Origin: an uncultured Clostridia bacterium
GTDB taxonomy: Bacteria; Bacillota; Clostridia; TANB77; CAG-465
Assembly (NCBI GenBank): GCA_934169925.1
Contig: CAKPOO010000007.1
Span: forward strand, 1-64,000
Direction: 5' to 3'
DNA: 64,000 bases
In this document: piece after piece, positions 33,677 through 42,011 of the stretch
Layout: every line of letters starts with the position of its first letter
Position numbering within the stretch: position 1 is the stretch's first letter
The notes under the pieces: generated by a model
The model's input: only the letters and a program-made list of their open reading frames with translations
The model's database searches: none
Told to the model about the DNA's origin: nothing
Program-made: the position numbers and the translations under genes

Positions 33677-34750
33677 TTAATTGTAAGAAGTTTTAAAAAA
33701 ATTTCTATTTTGTATGTATAATTTATTATTAGGTTTAAAACTTCCTGCAAGTTCATTATAATTAATAGCCGTATTTATATCACCTAATTTATAATAACAG
33801 ACGCATAAATTGATATATGGAATGAAATTATAATAATCTTTACTATAAAATCCACCATTTTCTAAATTAATTTCTTTTGATAAAGCTTCATTATACCAAT
33901 AAATTGCTAAATAGTAATTTGAGGTATTAAAAAAATAATTTCCAATGAGGCAACAAATTTCAGCTCTAGGTGTATCATATTTGAAAGAATTAAATAAAGA
34001 TTCAATAGCTTTTTCTTTTTGATTTAATTCAGAGTAAATTGTATATAAATCTATGCATGCAGATATTTTATTTTCTTTCCATGCATTTTGCATATAAAAA
34101 AATTCATTATATATTTTAATTGCTTTTTCATATTCTTTATTATAGTATAATTCTCTTGCATAATAAAAAGTTTGCCTTGCATCAAGTGTAACATTCTCTT
34201 TTATCATTTTGTTAAAAATATTAAGGTTTCTTTTATTTGAATCATAATATTTTTTATTATGAGTAATTGCTGCATCAAAATACAAAATTTTTCCATTTAA
34301 TTTAATAGTTTCATGTATTGGACTTTGCCATATATGAGTTTTATCATTTTTTATTACTCGTTCTCTGTAATATGTCAAAGCAGGTATATTATTTTCATCT
34401 ACTTCTAAATTATATTTTAACATTACAATATCTGTATTTTTATCTAAGTTCTGTTTTAAATTTTTTAATTTTTCAAAGTCAAATTTTGATATAATATCAT
34501 CTGCATCTAACCACATAATATATTCTTTTGTAGCTTTTGAAAAGGAGTAATTTCTAGCTTTCGAAAAATCATCACACCATTTAAAATCATATATATTATT
34601 TGTGTATTTTTTTGCAATTTCTTTTGTTCTATCTGTAGATCCTGTATCAACAATTATAATTTCATCAAATAAGCTTGAACACGAAGATAAGCATTTATTT
34701 AAATTTTTCTCTTCATCTTTTACAATCATACATAAACTTAAAGTTATCAT
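33677..34750 (-). CDS. Family 2 glycosyltransferase with TPR repeats
   Basis: The 357-residue cytoplasmic protein has an N-terminal GT2 domain (LSLCMIVKDEEKNLNKCL, the IVDTGSTDRT motif, the metal-binding WLDADD near 93-98) and a C-terminal helical TPR region (about 195-345) with repeated Tyr-rich helices. GT2-TPR enzymes commonly glycosylate proteins. In Clostridioides a related glycosyltransferase gene (sgtA) sits with bclA, so modification of the neighbouring collagen-like protein is a good inference. GGAGG precedes the ATG at 34750. Confidence 0.85.
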   Translation of the reverse strand: MITLSLCMIVKDEEKNLNKCLSSCSSLFDEIIIVDTGSTDRTKEIAKKYTNNIYDFKWCDDFSKARNYSFSKATKEYIMWLDADDIISKFDFEKLKNLKQNLDKNTDIVMLKYNLEVDENNIPALTYYRERVIKNDKTHIWQSPIHETIKLNGKILYFDAAITHNKKYYDSNKRNLNIFNKMIKENVTLDARQTFYYARELYYNKEYEKAIKIYNEFFYMQNAWKENKISACIDLYTIYSELNQKEKAIESLFNSFKYDTPRAEICCLIGNYFFNTSNYYLAIYWYNEALSKEINLENGGFYSKDYYNFIPYINLCVCYYKLGDINTAINYNELAGSFKPNNKLYIQNRNFFKTSYN

Positions 34751-34803
34751 AATACCTCCAATTAATACTATATTATAGTTTTATTTTTAATTTATGTTTA
34801 ATA

Positions 34804-34832
34804 TTGAAAAATATGAAAAATTATGTTAAAAT
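34804..34832 (+). promoter_or_regulatory. nadK promoter
   Basis: TTGAAA (34804-34809), a 17-base spacer and TAAAAT (34827-34832) preceded by TGT lie about 50 bases before the NAD kinase start. Confidence 0.65.
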
Positions 34833-34880
34833 AATTGAAGTTATTTACTTATAAATCAAATAATTTTGAGGAGGAATAAT

Positions 34881-35723
34881 ATGAGAAGTTTATATATGGA
34901 TAATGTAAAATCAATTGCAATTTCTTGCAAAGAAAATTCTAAAGAAACAGATTTTATAATGAATAAGATATTAAATCACAAGTTACTAAATGAGCGGTTT
35001 GAAGTAAAAAAAGATATTGAAAATCCGGATCTTGTAATTTGTCTTGGCGGTGATGGAACTTTTTTAGAAGCGTACAGAAGATATAAAGATAAACATCCTG
35101 TTTTTATTGGAATTAATTCTGGAAGTTTAGGCTTTTTGCAGGATGTACCTATTGATGATACAGATAATTTTTTAGATTTACTTTCAACTAAAGAAAGAAT
35201 CGATATAAAATATCTGCCAACAATAAAAATTAAGGTATCTTGTAGAGATGATGAATTTGAATTTTTTGCTATTAATGAAATATATGTAACAGGTAAAAAT
35301 TTATCTTCAATAGAATTTTCTGAGTATATTTCACAGGAATTTTTACAAAAAGTTAGAGCAAGTGGTATTATCATTTCGACTCCTGTTGGAACAACTGGTA
35401 TGTCTGATAGTTTTGGTGGTCCTATAGTTGTAGATGGTGAAATTTTAGTTTCTACTTTAATTGGTCCTATACGAAACAAATTAAATTTAAGTTTTTTTGA
35501 TACATCAATAGTTTCAAAAAATTTAAAAGTAGTTATTGATAAAAATTTTGGAAATAAGGTAGATTTAGTTATAGATGGTAAAAGAATTGAAATAGAAAAA
35601 ATTACAAACAATGAAGTTACTCAAGTTTCATGTTTTTATCATAAAAATTCTTTAAAGATTTTAGATCTATATTATTTTTCAAGAGTTGAGAATATACGTA
35701 AGAAAAAATTAGGAATAAAGTAA
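34881..35723 (+). CDS. nadK: NAD kinase
   Basis: NAD kinase makes NADP from NAD and ATP (or polyphosphate). The 280-residue protein has the GGDGT motif in LVICLGGDGTFLEAYRR, the GINSGSLGFL strand and the STPVGTTGMSDSFGGPIV segment that binds NAD. The ATG at 34881 is chosen because GAGGAGG lies directly upstream; a frame from 34866 reads through that site. Monocistronic with a terminator. Confidence 0.93.
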   Translation: MRSLYMDNVKSIAISCKENSKETDFIMNKILNHKLLNERFEVKKDIENPDLVICLGGDGTFLEAYRRYKDKHPVFIGINSGSLGFLQDVPIDDTDNFLDLLSTKERIDIKYLPTIKIKVSCRDDEFEFFAINEIYVTGKNLSSIEFSEYISQEFLQKVRASGIIISTPVGTTGMSDSFGGPIVVDGEILVSTLIGPIRNKLNLSFFDTSIVSKNLKVVIDKNFGNKVDLVIDGKRIEIEKITNNEVTQVSCFYHKNSLKILDLYYFSRVENIRKKKLGIK

Positions 35724-35728
35724 GATGG

Positions 35729-35766
35729 TAGAAGAGCATATTTTTGTATGTTCTTCTATTTTTTTT
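35729..35766 (+). terminator. nadK terminator
   Basis: A 12-base stem with one G-U (35729-35740, 35747-35758) is followed by eight Ts. Confidence 0.9.
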
Positions 35767-35768
35767 AT

Positions 35769-35797
35769 TTGACTTTAAATATGTTTTGTGGTAATAT
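35769..35797 (+). promoter_or_regulatory. Promoter of the phosphatase-RpiB gene
   Basis: TTGACT (35769-35774), a 17-base spacer and TAATAT (35792-35797) lie 25 bases before the ATG at 35822. Confidence 0.7.
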
Positions 35798-35821
35798 TAT
35801 TATAATTTTAGGTGATTTTTT

Positions 35822-36727
35822 ATGTTAAAAATTTTATTTGTGTGCACAGGCAATACTTGTAGAAGTGCTATGGCACATCATTATATGCAATATAAAATAA
35901 AAACTTTAAAATTAGATAACGAAATTTTAGTAGATTCATGTGGTATTTGTGCAAGTACTGGTCAAAAAGCAACCTTATATGCAACTTGTGCTATAAAAAA
36001 ATATAATGTTGATATGTCAGTTCATAGAGCAAAAAATATATCAGATGTGGATTTGAATTTTTATGATTATATTTTTACAATGACAAAGTCTCAAAAAGAA
36101 GAAATTTTGTATTTTTATAAAAATATAGAAAAAAAGGTATTTACATTAGGTGAATTTACAAATAATAATGATATAGTTGATCCATATGGCTTTGATATTA
36201 ATGTATATGAAAAATGTGCAATGGATATTGTTAAAGCTGTGGATGATTTGATAAATATTTTAAAAAGGAAGAGCGCTATGATTGTAATTGGTTCAGATCA
36301 TGCTGGAATAGATTTAAAAGAAAAAATAAAAGATTATTTAAAAACTCTTGAAATTGAATATTTTGATGCGTCTTTAAGTATTAATAATAAAGAAGACGAT
36401 TATCCAGATATTGCAAAAGCTGTAACTTCTGCAGTACTTGAAAAAAATTGCTTAGGTATTGCTATTTGTGGTACAGGTATAGGTATTAGTATTGCTTGTA
36501 ATAAAGTAAAAAAGATAAGAGCTGCTCTATGTACATCAAAAGAAATGGCAGAATTTTCAAGAAAACATAATGATGCAAACATTCTTTGTCTTGGAGCAAG
36601 ATTAAAAACATCTGATATTGATAATATAAAAGAAATTGTGAAAACATTTTTAGATACTAAATTTGAAGGTGAAAGACATCAAAGAAGAATTGATAAAATA
36701 TCAGCCTTAGAAAGAGGTGATATTTAA
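35822..36727 (+). CDS. Fused low-molecular-weight (arginine-type) phosphatase and ribose-5-phosphate isomerase B
   Basis: Residues 1-145 form a low-molecular-weight phosphatase with P-loop CTGNTCRS (8-15) and general acid Asp120 in DPYG. The Thr in CTGNTC is the feature that makes Bacillus YwlE a protein-arginine phosphatase rather than a tyrosine phosphatase. Residues 153-301 form RpiB: GSDHAG (157-162), catalytic CGTGIGISIACNK (Cys216) and the FEGERHQRRIDKI tail. In Bacillus ywlE and ywlF (rpiB) are adjacent separate genes; here they are in one frame. An ATG at residue 153 (36278) follows AAGGAAGAG, so a separate RpiB may also be translated. Confidence 0.88.
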   Translation: MLKILFVCTGNTCRSAMAHHYMQYKIKTLKLDNEILVDSCGICASTGQKATLYATCAIKKYNVDMSVHRAKNISDVDLNFYDYIFTMTKSQKEEILYFYKNIEKKVFTLGEFTNNNDIVDPYGFDINVYEKCAMDIVKAVDDLINILKRKSAMIVIGSDHAGIDLKEKIKDYLKTLEIEYFDASLSINNKEDDYPDIAKAVTSAVLEKNCLGIAICGTGIGISIACNKVKKIRAALCTSKEMAEFSRKHNDANILCLGARLKTSDIDNIKEIVKTFLDTKFEGERHQRRIDKISALERGDI

Positions 36728-37860
36728 TGAGTTTAACTTTGTATGTTATTATAGGTATTACATGTGTCTTATCTTTAATTTTAACACCTATTGTTATAAA
36801 ATTTTCAATAAAACATGGATTTGTTGATATACCTAAAGATAGTAGAAGGGTTCATTCAAAACCAATGCCTAGAATTGGTGGTGTTGCAATTGTTTCTTCA
36901 ATGTTTATTGGATTTTTGATATATTTTTTAGTTACTAAAGATATACCATCAATTGCACTTAGTAAAAAATTTCTAGGATATGCTTTGGGTGGATTATCAA
37001 TATTTTTAATGGGTCTTATTGATGATATTTTCACTTTAAGAGCTAGAAAAAAATTCATATTTCAACTTGTAGCAGGTATACTTGTATATGCTTTTGGAAT
37101 TAGAGTATCTGGAATAAGAATTCCATTTTTAATTCCAGAAACTGTTGGAGTTAATGCAGTACTAGATTTTTTACTTACTATGGCGTGGGTACTTTCAGTT
37201 ACAAATGCTGTAAATCTTATTGATGGTCTTGATGGTCTTGCAGATGGTATAACAATAATCTCTGCAACATCATTATTAATTGTATTTTCTACTACATCAT
37301 TAAGTTTAGATGCAATTATTATTACTGCTATCTTACTTGGAGCAACATTAGGATTTTTACCATACAATTTCAATCCTGCAAAAACTTTTATGGGGGATGT
37401 AGGATCAAACTTTTTAGGATTTACACTTGCATGTGTTTCTTTAATGGGATTTGCAAAAGGTTATACAATTATTGCAATTCTTACACCAATATTAGCACTT
37501 GGAATTCCATTATTTGATGCTGGATTTGCAATGGTTAGAAGATTTATAAAAGGGGTACCATTATTAAAGCCTGATGGTGGTCATATACATCATAGATTAA
37601 TAAAAAGAGGATTTTCACAAAGACAGGCAGTTTTAATTTTATATTCAATTTCTACAATTCTTTGTATCATATCAATTAGAGTTGTTATAGATGATATTTG
37701 GAAAGTTGTACTTTTGATTGTAATATTTGTTGCATTTTTCTTTGTTGCAGTATTTAGTATTATAAGATCTAGAACTGGAAATGGTGAAAGTACTGAAATA
37801 AATAAGAATTTTAGTATGGATGAAGTTCATGATATAAAAGTTGAAGAAAATAAAGAATAA
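36727..37860 (+). CDS. tagO: Undecaprenyl-phosphate N-acetylglucosaminyl/hexosaminyl 1-phosphate transferase (TagO/WecA family)
   Basis: This membrane enzyme transfers a sugar-1-phosphate to undecaprenyl phosphate, starting wall teichoic acid or surface polysaccharide synthesis. The 377-residue protein has about 10-11 membrane helices and the family motifs PRIGGVAI, LIDDIFTLRARKKFIFQ, NLIDGLDGLADG, FMGDVGSNFLG and the HIHH motif DGGHIHHRL. Its ATG overlaps the stop of the preceding gene (TAATG). It could serve the polysaccharide genes at 49-55 kb. Confidence 0.9.
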   Translation: MSLTLYVIIGITCVLSLILTPIVIKFSIKHGFVDIPKDSRRVHSKPMPRIGGVAIVSSMFIGFLIYFLVTKDIPSIALSKKFLGYALGGLSIFLMGLIDDIFTLRARKKFIFQLVAGILVYAFGIRVSGIRIPFLIPETVGVNAVLDFLLTMAWVLSVTNAVNLIDGLDGLADGITIISATSLLIVFSTTSLSLDAIIITAILLGATLGFLPYNFNPAKTFMGDVGSNFLGFTLACVSLMGFAKGYTIIAILTPILALGIPLFDAGFAMVRRFIKGVPLLKPDGGHIHHRLIKRGFSQRQAVLILYSISTILCIISIRVVIDDIWKVVLLIVIFVAFFFVAVFSIIRSRTGNGESTEINKNFSMDEVHDIKVEENKE

Positions 37861-37884
37861 AAGTTATAAATGGAGGGAATATTA

Positions 37885-38328
37885 ATGAAAGAAGAATTAT
37901 TAAAGCAATTAAAAGAAGCTATGAAAAATAAAGATGAATTAAAGAAAAATACTATTACAATGTTAAGATCAGCTATTTTACAAGTTGAAAAAGATAAACA
38001 AATTGTATTAAATGATGATCAAATTCAAGAAATAGTTGCAAAAGAAGTTAAAAAAAGAAAAGAATCAATTGATGATTATTTAAAAGGTGGAAGAGAAGAT
38101 ATTGTACAAGATTTAAAAAGAGAAATCGAAATATTATCTGAATATTTACCAGAGCAATTAACAAAAGAAGAAATAGAAGCTTTAGTAGATGAAGCAATTA
38201 AAAATGTTGGTGCTACTTCTCAAAGAGAAATGGGGAAAGTAATGCAAGAAATTAGACCAAAAACAGCAGGAAAAGCTGACGGAAAACTAGTTAGTGATAT
38301 AGTAAAAGAAAAGTTAGCTAGTTTATAG
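37885..38328 (+). CDS. yqeY: GatB/YqeY domain protein
   Basis: YqeY proteins resemble the tail domain of GatB amidotransferases; their role is not well defined, perhaps tRNA-linked. The 147-residue helical protein has the pattern MLRSAILQVEKDK, IEILSEYLPEQLT and the C-terminal RPKTAGKADGKLVSDIVKEKL. The ATG at 37885 follows GGAGGG; the upstream in-frame ATG at 37870 overlaps that site. Confidence 0.93.
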   Translation: MKEELLKQLKEAMKNKDELKKNTITMLRSAILQVEKDKQIVLNDDQIQEIVAKEVKKRKESIDDYLKGGREDIVQDLKREIEILSEYLPEQLTKEEIEALVDEAIKNVGATSQREMGKVMQEIRPKTAGKADGKLVSDIVKEKLASL

Positions 38329-38332
38329 TAGA

Positions 38333-38375
38333 TATAGCCAAGTAGATTTTTACTTGGCTATATTTGTATATTTTT
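38333..38375 (+). terminator. Terminator after yqeY
   Basis: A perfect 12-base stem TATAGCCAAGTA/TACTTGGCTATA (38333-38344, 38351-38362) is followed by a T-rich run. Confidence 0.88.
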
Positions 38376-38384
38376 GGAGGTTTT

Positions 38385-39614
38385 ATGAAAAATATAATTT
38401 GTATTAATGATGAAAAGTATAAAAGTATATATATTAATTTTAATATATTACTTGATATAAAAGATTATGATGTAACAAGTATTGCAGTTATTACATCTAT
38501 GCTTAGTAAGGCAACAAAAAAATATCAAAATCAAACAGAAATAAAAAAATATCTTATGAGTTTGTATGGAACTAATTTTGAAGCTGGAGTAAAGAAAATT
38601 GGTGATGTATATGTAATTGAATTTAAAGTAGAATTTTTAAATAAACTTTATACAATTGATAATGAAGATTTATTTGATAAAGTTTTAGATTTTATACATG
38701 AAGTGATATATGATCCATATTTAGTAAATGGTAGTTTTTCTAAAGATATAATGGAAATAGAAAAAAATTTTATATCTCAAAAGATAAAATCTTTAAAAGA
38801 TGATAATACAAGCTATGCTATATATAAAGCAGAAAAGATGTTAAATAAAGATAAAGTTTCTGGAATGTATATTTTTGGAAACGAGAAAGATTTAGAAAAA
38901 ATAAATGTTGATGATTTGTATTACAAGTATAAAAATATTATATTAAATTCAAAATTACAAGTTATTGTGTCAGGAAATCTAAAAGGTTATGAAAAAATAG
39001 AAGAAAAAATAAACAACAAATTCTTTAAAAATGATAGAAAAGATATATGCTATAATTTTAATTTAGGAACAGATGAAAGCTTTGAAGAAGTTGTAGAAAA
39101 TACAGATTCTTGTCAAAGTATAATGACATATGGTCTATCTTTAAATAGTATAAAAAAAGATGATATTTATGTTGGAATTTTATATAATGCTATATTAGGT
39201 GGGAGTCCTAGTTCAAAATTATTTCAAGAATTTAGAGAAAAGGAATCTTTAGCATATACAGTTAGATCTAGGTTTTATAGAACTAAAAAACAGTTAATAA
39301 TATTTGCAGGTATTAATAGTGTAAATTTTGAAAAAGCTAAAAATGTATTAAATAGGGAACTTGAAAAAATGAAAAATGGCGATATTGAAAAGTATGAAAT
39401 TGATGCTGCTAAAGATTCTTTAATTTCAAATTATGTTCAAATGCAAGATTCAAAAGTTTCTATGTCACAATTTGCTTTTATTAACGATTTAGAAAAAAAT
39501 GATATTACAATAGATGATGCTATAAAAATAATTGAAAATATAACAAAAGACGATATTGTTGATTTTGCAAATAGATTAGTTTTAAGAAAGATTTTTTTAT
39601 TAAAAGGGGAATAA
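38385..39614 (+). CDS. ymfF: M16-family peptidase homologue without zinc motif (YmfF-like)
   Basis: The 409-residue protein has the two-lobed M16 fold pattern (IAVITSMLSKATKKY, FDKVLDFIHEVIYDP, and GGSPSSKLFQEFREKESLAYTVRSRF in the second lobe) but no HxxEH, so it is the inactive half of a heterodimer. It is one base from the catalytic partner gene, like ymfF-ymfH in Bacillus, whose products have been associated with EF-P 5-aminopentanol modification. The ATG at 38385 follows TTGGAGG; an in-frame start at 38364 would lie within the terminator. Confidence 0.85.
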   Translation: MKNIICINDEKYKSIYINFNILLDIKDYDVTSIAVITSMLSKATKKYQNQTEIKKYLMSLYGTNFEAGVKKIGDVYVIEFKVEFLNKLYTIDNEDLFDKVLDFIHEVIYDPYLVNGSFSKDIMEIEKNFISQKIKSLKDDNTSYAIYKAEKMLNKDKVSGMYIFGNEKDLEKINVDDLYYKYKNIILNSKLQVIVSGNLKGYEKIEEKINNKFFKNDRKDICYNFNLGTDESFEEVVENTDSCQSIMTYGLSLNSIKKDDIYVGILYNAILGGSPSSKLFQEFREKESLAYTVRSRFYRTKKQLIIFAGINSVNFEKAKNVLNRELEKMKNGDIEKYEIDAAKDSLISNYVQMQDSKVSMSQFAFINDLEKNDITIDDAIKIIENITKDDIVDFANRLVLRKIFLLKGE

Positions 39615-39615
39615 A

Positions 39616-40905
39616 ATGTATAAAGTTGATGTTGAAAATGAAGATTTATTTAATGAAAAAACATACAAAGTAAAATTAAAGTCAGGGCTTAATTTATACG
39701 TATGTTATAAAAAAGGTTTTCACAAGAAAATTGGAATGTTTGGTACTAAATATGGTTCTCTTACAAATGAATTTATTGATATAAAAATAGGTGAAAAACA
39801 AGTAGTACCAGATGGAATAGCACATTTTTTAGAGCATAAACTTTTCGAAAAAGAAGGTCAGAATGCTTTAGATATGTTTTCAAAAATAGGTGTAGATTCT
39901 AATGCATATACAAGTTACGATCAAACAGTGTTTTATTTTCAGACAGTTGATAAATTTGAAGAATCTATCAAAATGCTTGTAAAACTTATAAAAGAACCAT
40001 ATTTTACGGATGAAAATGTTGAAAAAGAAAAAGGCATAATTGAACAAGAAATAAAAATGGGTCTTGATGATCCAAATTATATACTATATTATAATACAAT
40101 AAATCAAATGTATCTAAATAGTAATGTGAAAATAGATATTGCAGGTAGTGTTGAATCTATTCAAAAAATAAATAAAGAATTATTATATAAATGTTATGAT
40201 AATTTTTATAATCTAAATAATATGTTCTTTATTGTAGTTGGAGATGTAGATGTTGATAAAACAATAAAATTAGTTGATGAATCAATAAATAGTTATAAAA
40301 ATGATATTTCTTCTAAAGTAGTAGAAAAAATTTCTAAAAAAGAACCTGACATTATTAATGAAAAGGAAAAAGTTTCCAAAATGGATATTGGTATATCAAA
40401 ATTATGTATAGGATTTAAATTACCGCCAATAACTGGTAGTAAAAATTTAAAAAGAAAAGTAATTGTAGATTTTATATATAATTTGTATTTTTCAGAAATA
40501 TCAGACTTTTTTAAAAATGAATATAAAAAAGGAATTATTACCAGTACTATAGATCTTGAGTATGAAGGAAATAGTGAATTTTCACATATATTGTTATTTG
40601 CAGAATCAGATAAAATAGAAATATTAAAAGATAATATTATAAATGAGATTAAAATGATAAAAGATATAAATATAGATGAAAAATTATTTGATTTAGTAAA
40701 AAAAGATGAATTTGGAACAAGTATAATAGATTCAGATGCAATGAGTCCATCATATTCTAGAATTATAGATAGCGCAATTGAAAATACAAATGTTTATGAA
40801 GCACTTTCTTTAGTAAAAGAATTAAAAATAGAGGACATTAAAGAATTTATGAAATATTTTGATTTTGAAAAAATGGTAATATCTTACGTACTTCCAAAAG
40901 AATAA
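39616..40905 (+). CDS. ymfH: M16-family zinc peptidase (YmfH-like)
   Basis: The 429-residue protein is the catalytic M16 half: the inverted zinc motif HFLEH (70-74), the downstream Glu in EKEKGIIEQEIKMGLDDP (about 143-145), and SNAYTSYDQTVFYF. It pairs with the YmfF-like gene directly upstream. Family knowledge suggests intracellular peptide cleavage and a link to EF-P modification; the efp gene is at 13.8 kb. It ends at a strong terminator. Confidence 0.9.
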   Translation: MYKVDVENEDLFNEKTYKVKLKSGLNLYVCYKKGFHKKIGMFGTKYGSLTNEFIDIKIGEKQVVPDGIAHFLEHKLFEKEGQNALDMFSKIGVDSNAYTSYDQTVFYFQTVDKFEESIKMLVKLIKEPYFTDENVEKEKGIIEQEIKMGLDDPNYILYYNTINQMYLNSNVKIDIAGSVESIQKINKELLYKCYDNFYNLNNMFFIVVGDVDVDKTIKLVDESINSYKNDISSKVVEKISKKEPDIINEKEKVSKMDIGISKLCIGFKLPPITGSKNLKRKVIVDFIYNLYFSEISDFFKNEYKKGIITSTIDLEYEGNSEFSHILLFAESDKIEILKDNIINEIKMIKDINIDEKLFDLVKKDEFGTSIIDSDAMSPSYSRIIDSAIENTNVYEALSLVKELKIEDIKEFMKYFDFEKMVISYVLPKE

Positions 40906-40910
40906 CAAAT

Positions 40911-40950
40911 AAAAAAACTAGTATTAAATTTAATTAATATTAGTTTTTTT
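40911..40950. terminator. Bidirectional terminator between ymfH and the 94-aa gene
   Basis: A long A/T-rich stem (40911-40927, 40934-40950, ACTAGTATTAA core with one mismatch) has T runs on both strands and lies between converging genes. Confidence 0.85.
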
Positions 40951-41233
40951 ACTTGTTAAAAAAGCTTAAATTACTAAAAGATACATTAAATAAAATTAAG
41001 CATAAAACAATTAATAATACAAAATTTGAATCTGAATCAAAAAATAAAATTAATATAAGTGCAATTATTATTAAATCATCTATAGCAAAAGAAAAACCAA
41101 AAAGATCTATTCTATCTTTACAAATATTAAGTGGGCCAAGTCTTACTTTTGAATCAGACTCATTTTTTAAATTATCAAAGGTAGTTTTAAAATCGGATTT
41201 TATATTATCGTCATTTAAATTTTGAAAATCCAT
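40949..41233 (-). CDS. Small membrane protein of a three-gene operon (94 aa)
   Basis: Unrecognised. Residues 1-45 are charged and soluble; two strongly hydrophobic segments follow (about 50-63 and 70-85, rich in Leu/Ile with FFDSDS between) and a short tail SNLSFFNK. It starts 3 bases from the stop of the Asn-rich gene, with AAGGTAG upstream, and is the last gene of the 41836-40949 minus-strand operon. A membrane anchor for the two upstream helical proteins is possible but only inferred. Confidence 0.7.
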   Translation of the reverse strand: MDFQNLNDDNIKSDFKTTFDNLKNESDSKVRLGPLNICKDRIDLFGFSFAIDDLIIIALILILFFDSDSNFVLLIVLCLILFNVSFSNLSFFNK

Positions 41234-41235
41234 AT

Positions 41236-41667
41236 CTAATCACTACCTTTCTTGTTAAATATACCTATAGCCTCTGCAATTGTTAACATTGTTATGTATT
41301 CTCCAATTTTATCTTGTCTTGTTTTCCTTAAAAATGGTTTTAAGGAAAGTAGCAAGCTTTTTTTAGGATCGTCTTGATTGAAACTAGAAAACATTTTTTG
41401 AAATTTACCAAGACTTGATAAATCAAAATTTGGCATGTTAGCAGGTGCAGACGATGAGGTATTATTATTATTATTTGTAAGTAGGTTTAAAATAGAGCTA
41501 ATGTCGAAATTATTACTTTTATTTTCAACGGTATTTGAGTTGTTTGTAGGATTGTCAATGTTTACAGGATTATTATCAGTATTATTTTCGGAATTTTCTA
41601 CTTGTAATTTTGACTGGATATTTTGAATCAAATTTAATATTTCTTGAGAATTATCATTATTTTCCAT
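41236..41667 (-). CDS. Asn-rich hypothetical protein (143 aa)
   Basis: The first ~75 residues are low-complexity (Asn/Ser/Thr-rich, NNTDNNPVNIDNPTNNSN); the conserved-looking C-terminus has LGKFQKMFSSFNQDDPKKSLLLSLKPFLRKTRQDKI followed by a hydrophobic helix. The last part looks like C-terminal cores in many uncharacterised clostridial proteins found near sporulation genes, but I cannot name it. It starts one base after the preceding 55-aa ORF stop and is coupled to the membrane gene after it. Confidence 0.65.
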   Translation of the reverse strand: MENNDNSQEILNLIQNIQSKLQVENSENNTDNNPVNIDNPTNNSNTVENKSNNFDISSILNLLTNNNNNTSSSAPANMPNFDLSSLGKFQKMFSSFNQDDPKKSLLLSLKPFLRKTRQDKIGEYITMLTIAEAIGIFNKKGSD

Positions 41668-41668
41668 A

Positions 41669-41836
41669 CTATTTCTCTTTATTCATATTATTTATAATTC
41701 CCATAATGTTTGACATATCTTTACTTGACATATTTTGAACCATTCTACTTACTTGATTTAATTTTTCTTTATCTACATTTGAAAGTAGCTCTAATAATTT
41801 AGAAGTAAGCATATTATTGTTTTGATCATTATTCAT
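41669..41836 (-). CDS. Small helical protein (55 aa), first gene of the three-gene operon
   Basis: A 55-residue ORF has a GGAGATGA ribosome-binding site and an ATG at 41836. It is highly polar: MNNDQNNNM, then a helix LTSKLLELLSNVDKEKLNQVSRMVQNM and a Met/Asn-rich end. Its stop is one base from the next start (TAGTATG), so it is clearly in an operon with the 143- and 94-residue genes. Upstream, CATATAATA (minus strand) resembles a sporulation sigma-E/K -10 box; this is weak evidence. Confidence 0.65.
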   Translation of the reverse strand: MNNDQNNNMLTSKLLELLSNVDKEKLNQVSRMVQNMSSKDMSNIMGIINNMNKEK

Positions 41837-41953
41837 AAAATCATCTCCTATATCTATATTTTTATTATATGTTCATTAAAAATAATTGTGATAAATAATT
41901 TAAATAAAAAAGTACTAAAAATAATTATGTCAATTTTTGTCGATGAAAAGTTA

Positions 41954-41982
41954 TTGACTTTAAACCTATATAATGATATAGT
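41954..41982 (+). promoter_or_regulatory. Promoter of the VirB4/Tad-like operon
   Basis: TTGACT (41954-41959), a 17-base spacer and TATAGT (41977-41982) lie 30 bases before the predicted start. TTTGTCGAT at 41936-41944 is one base off a Spo0A box. Confidence 0.7.
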
Positions 41983-42011
41983 ATTTTTGTAATTTCTTTA
42001 GGAGGTGTTTT

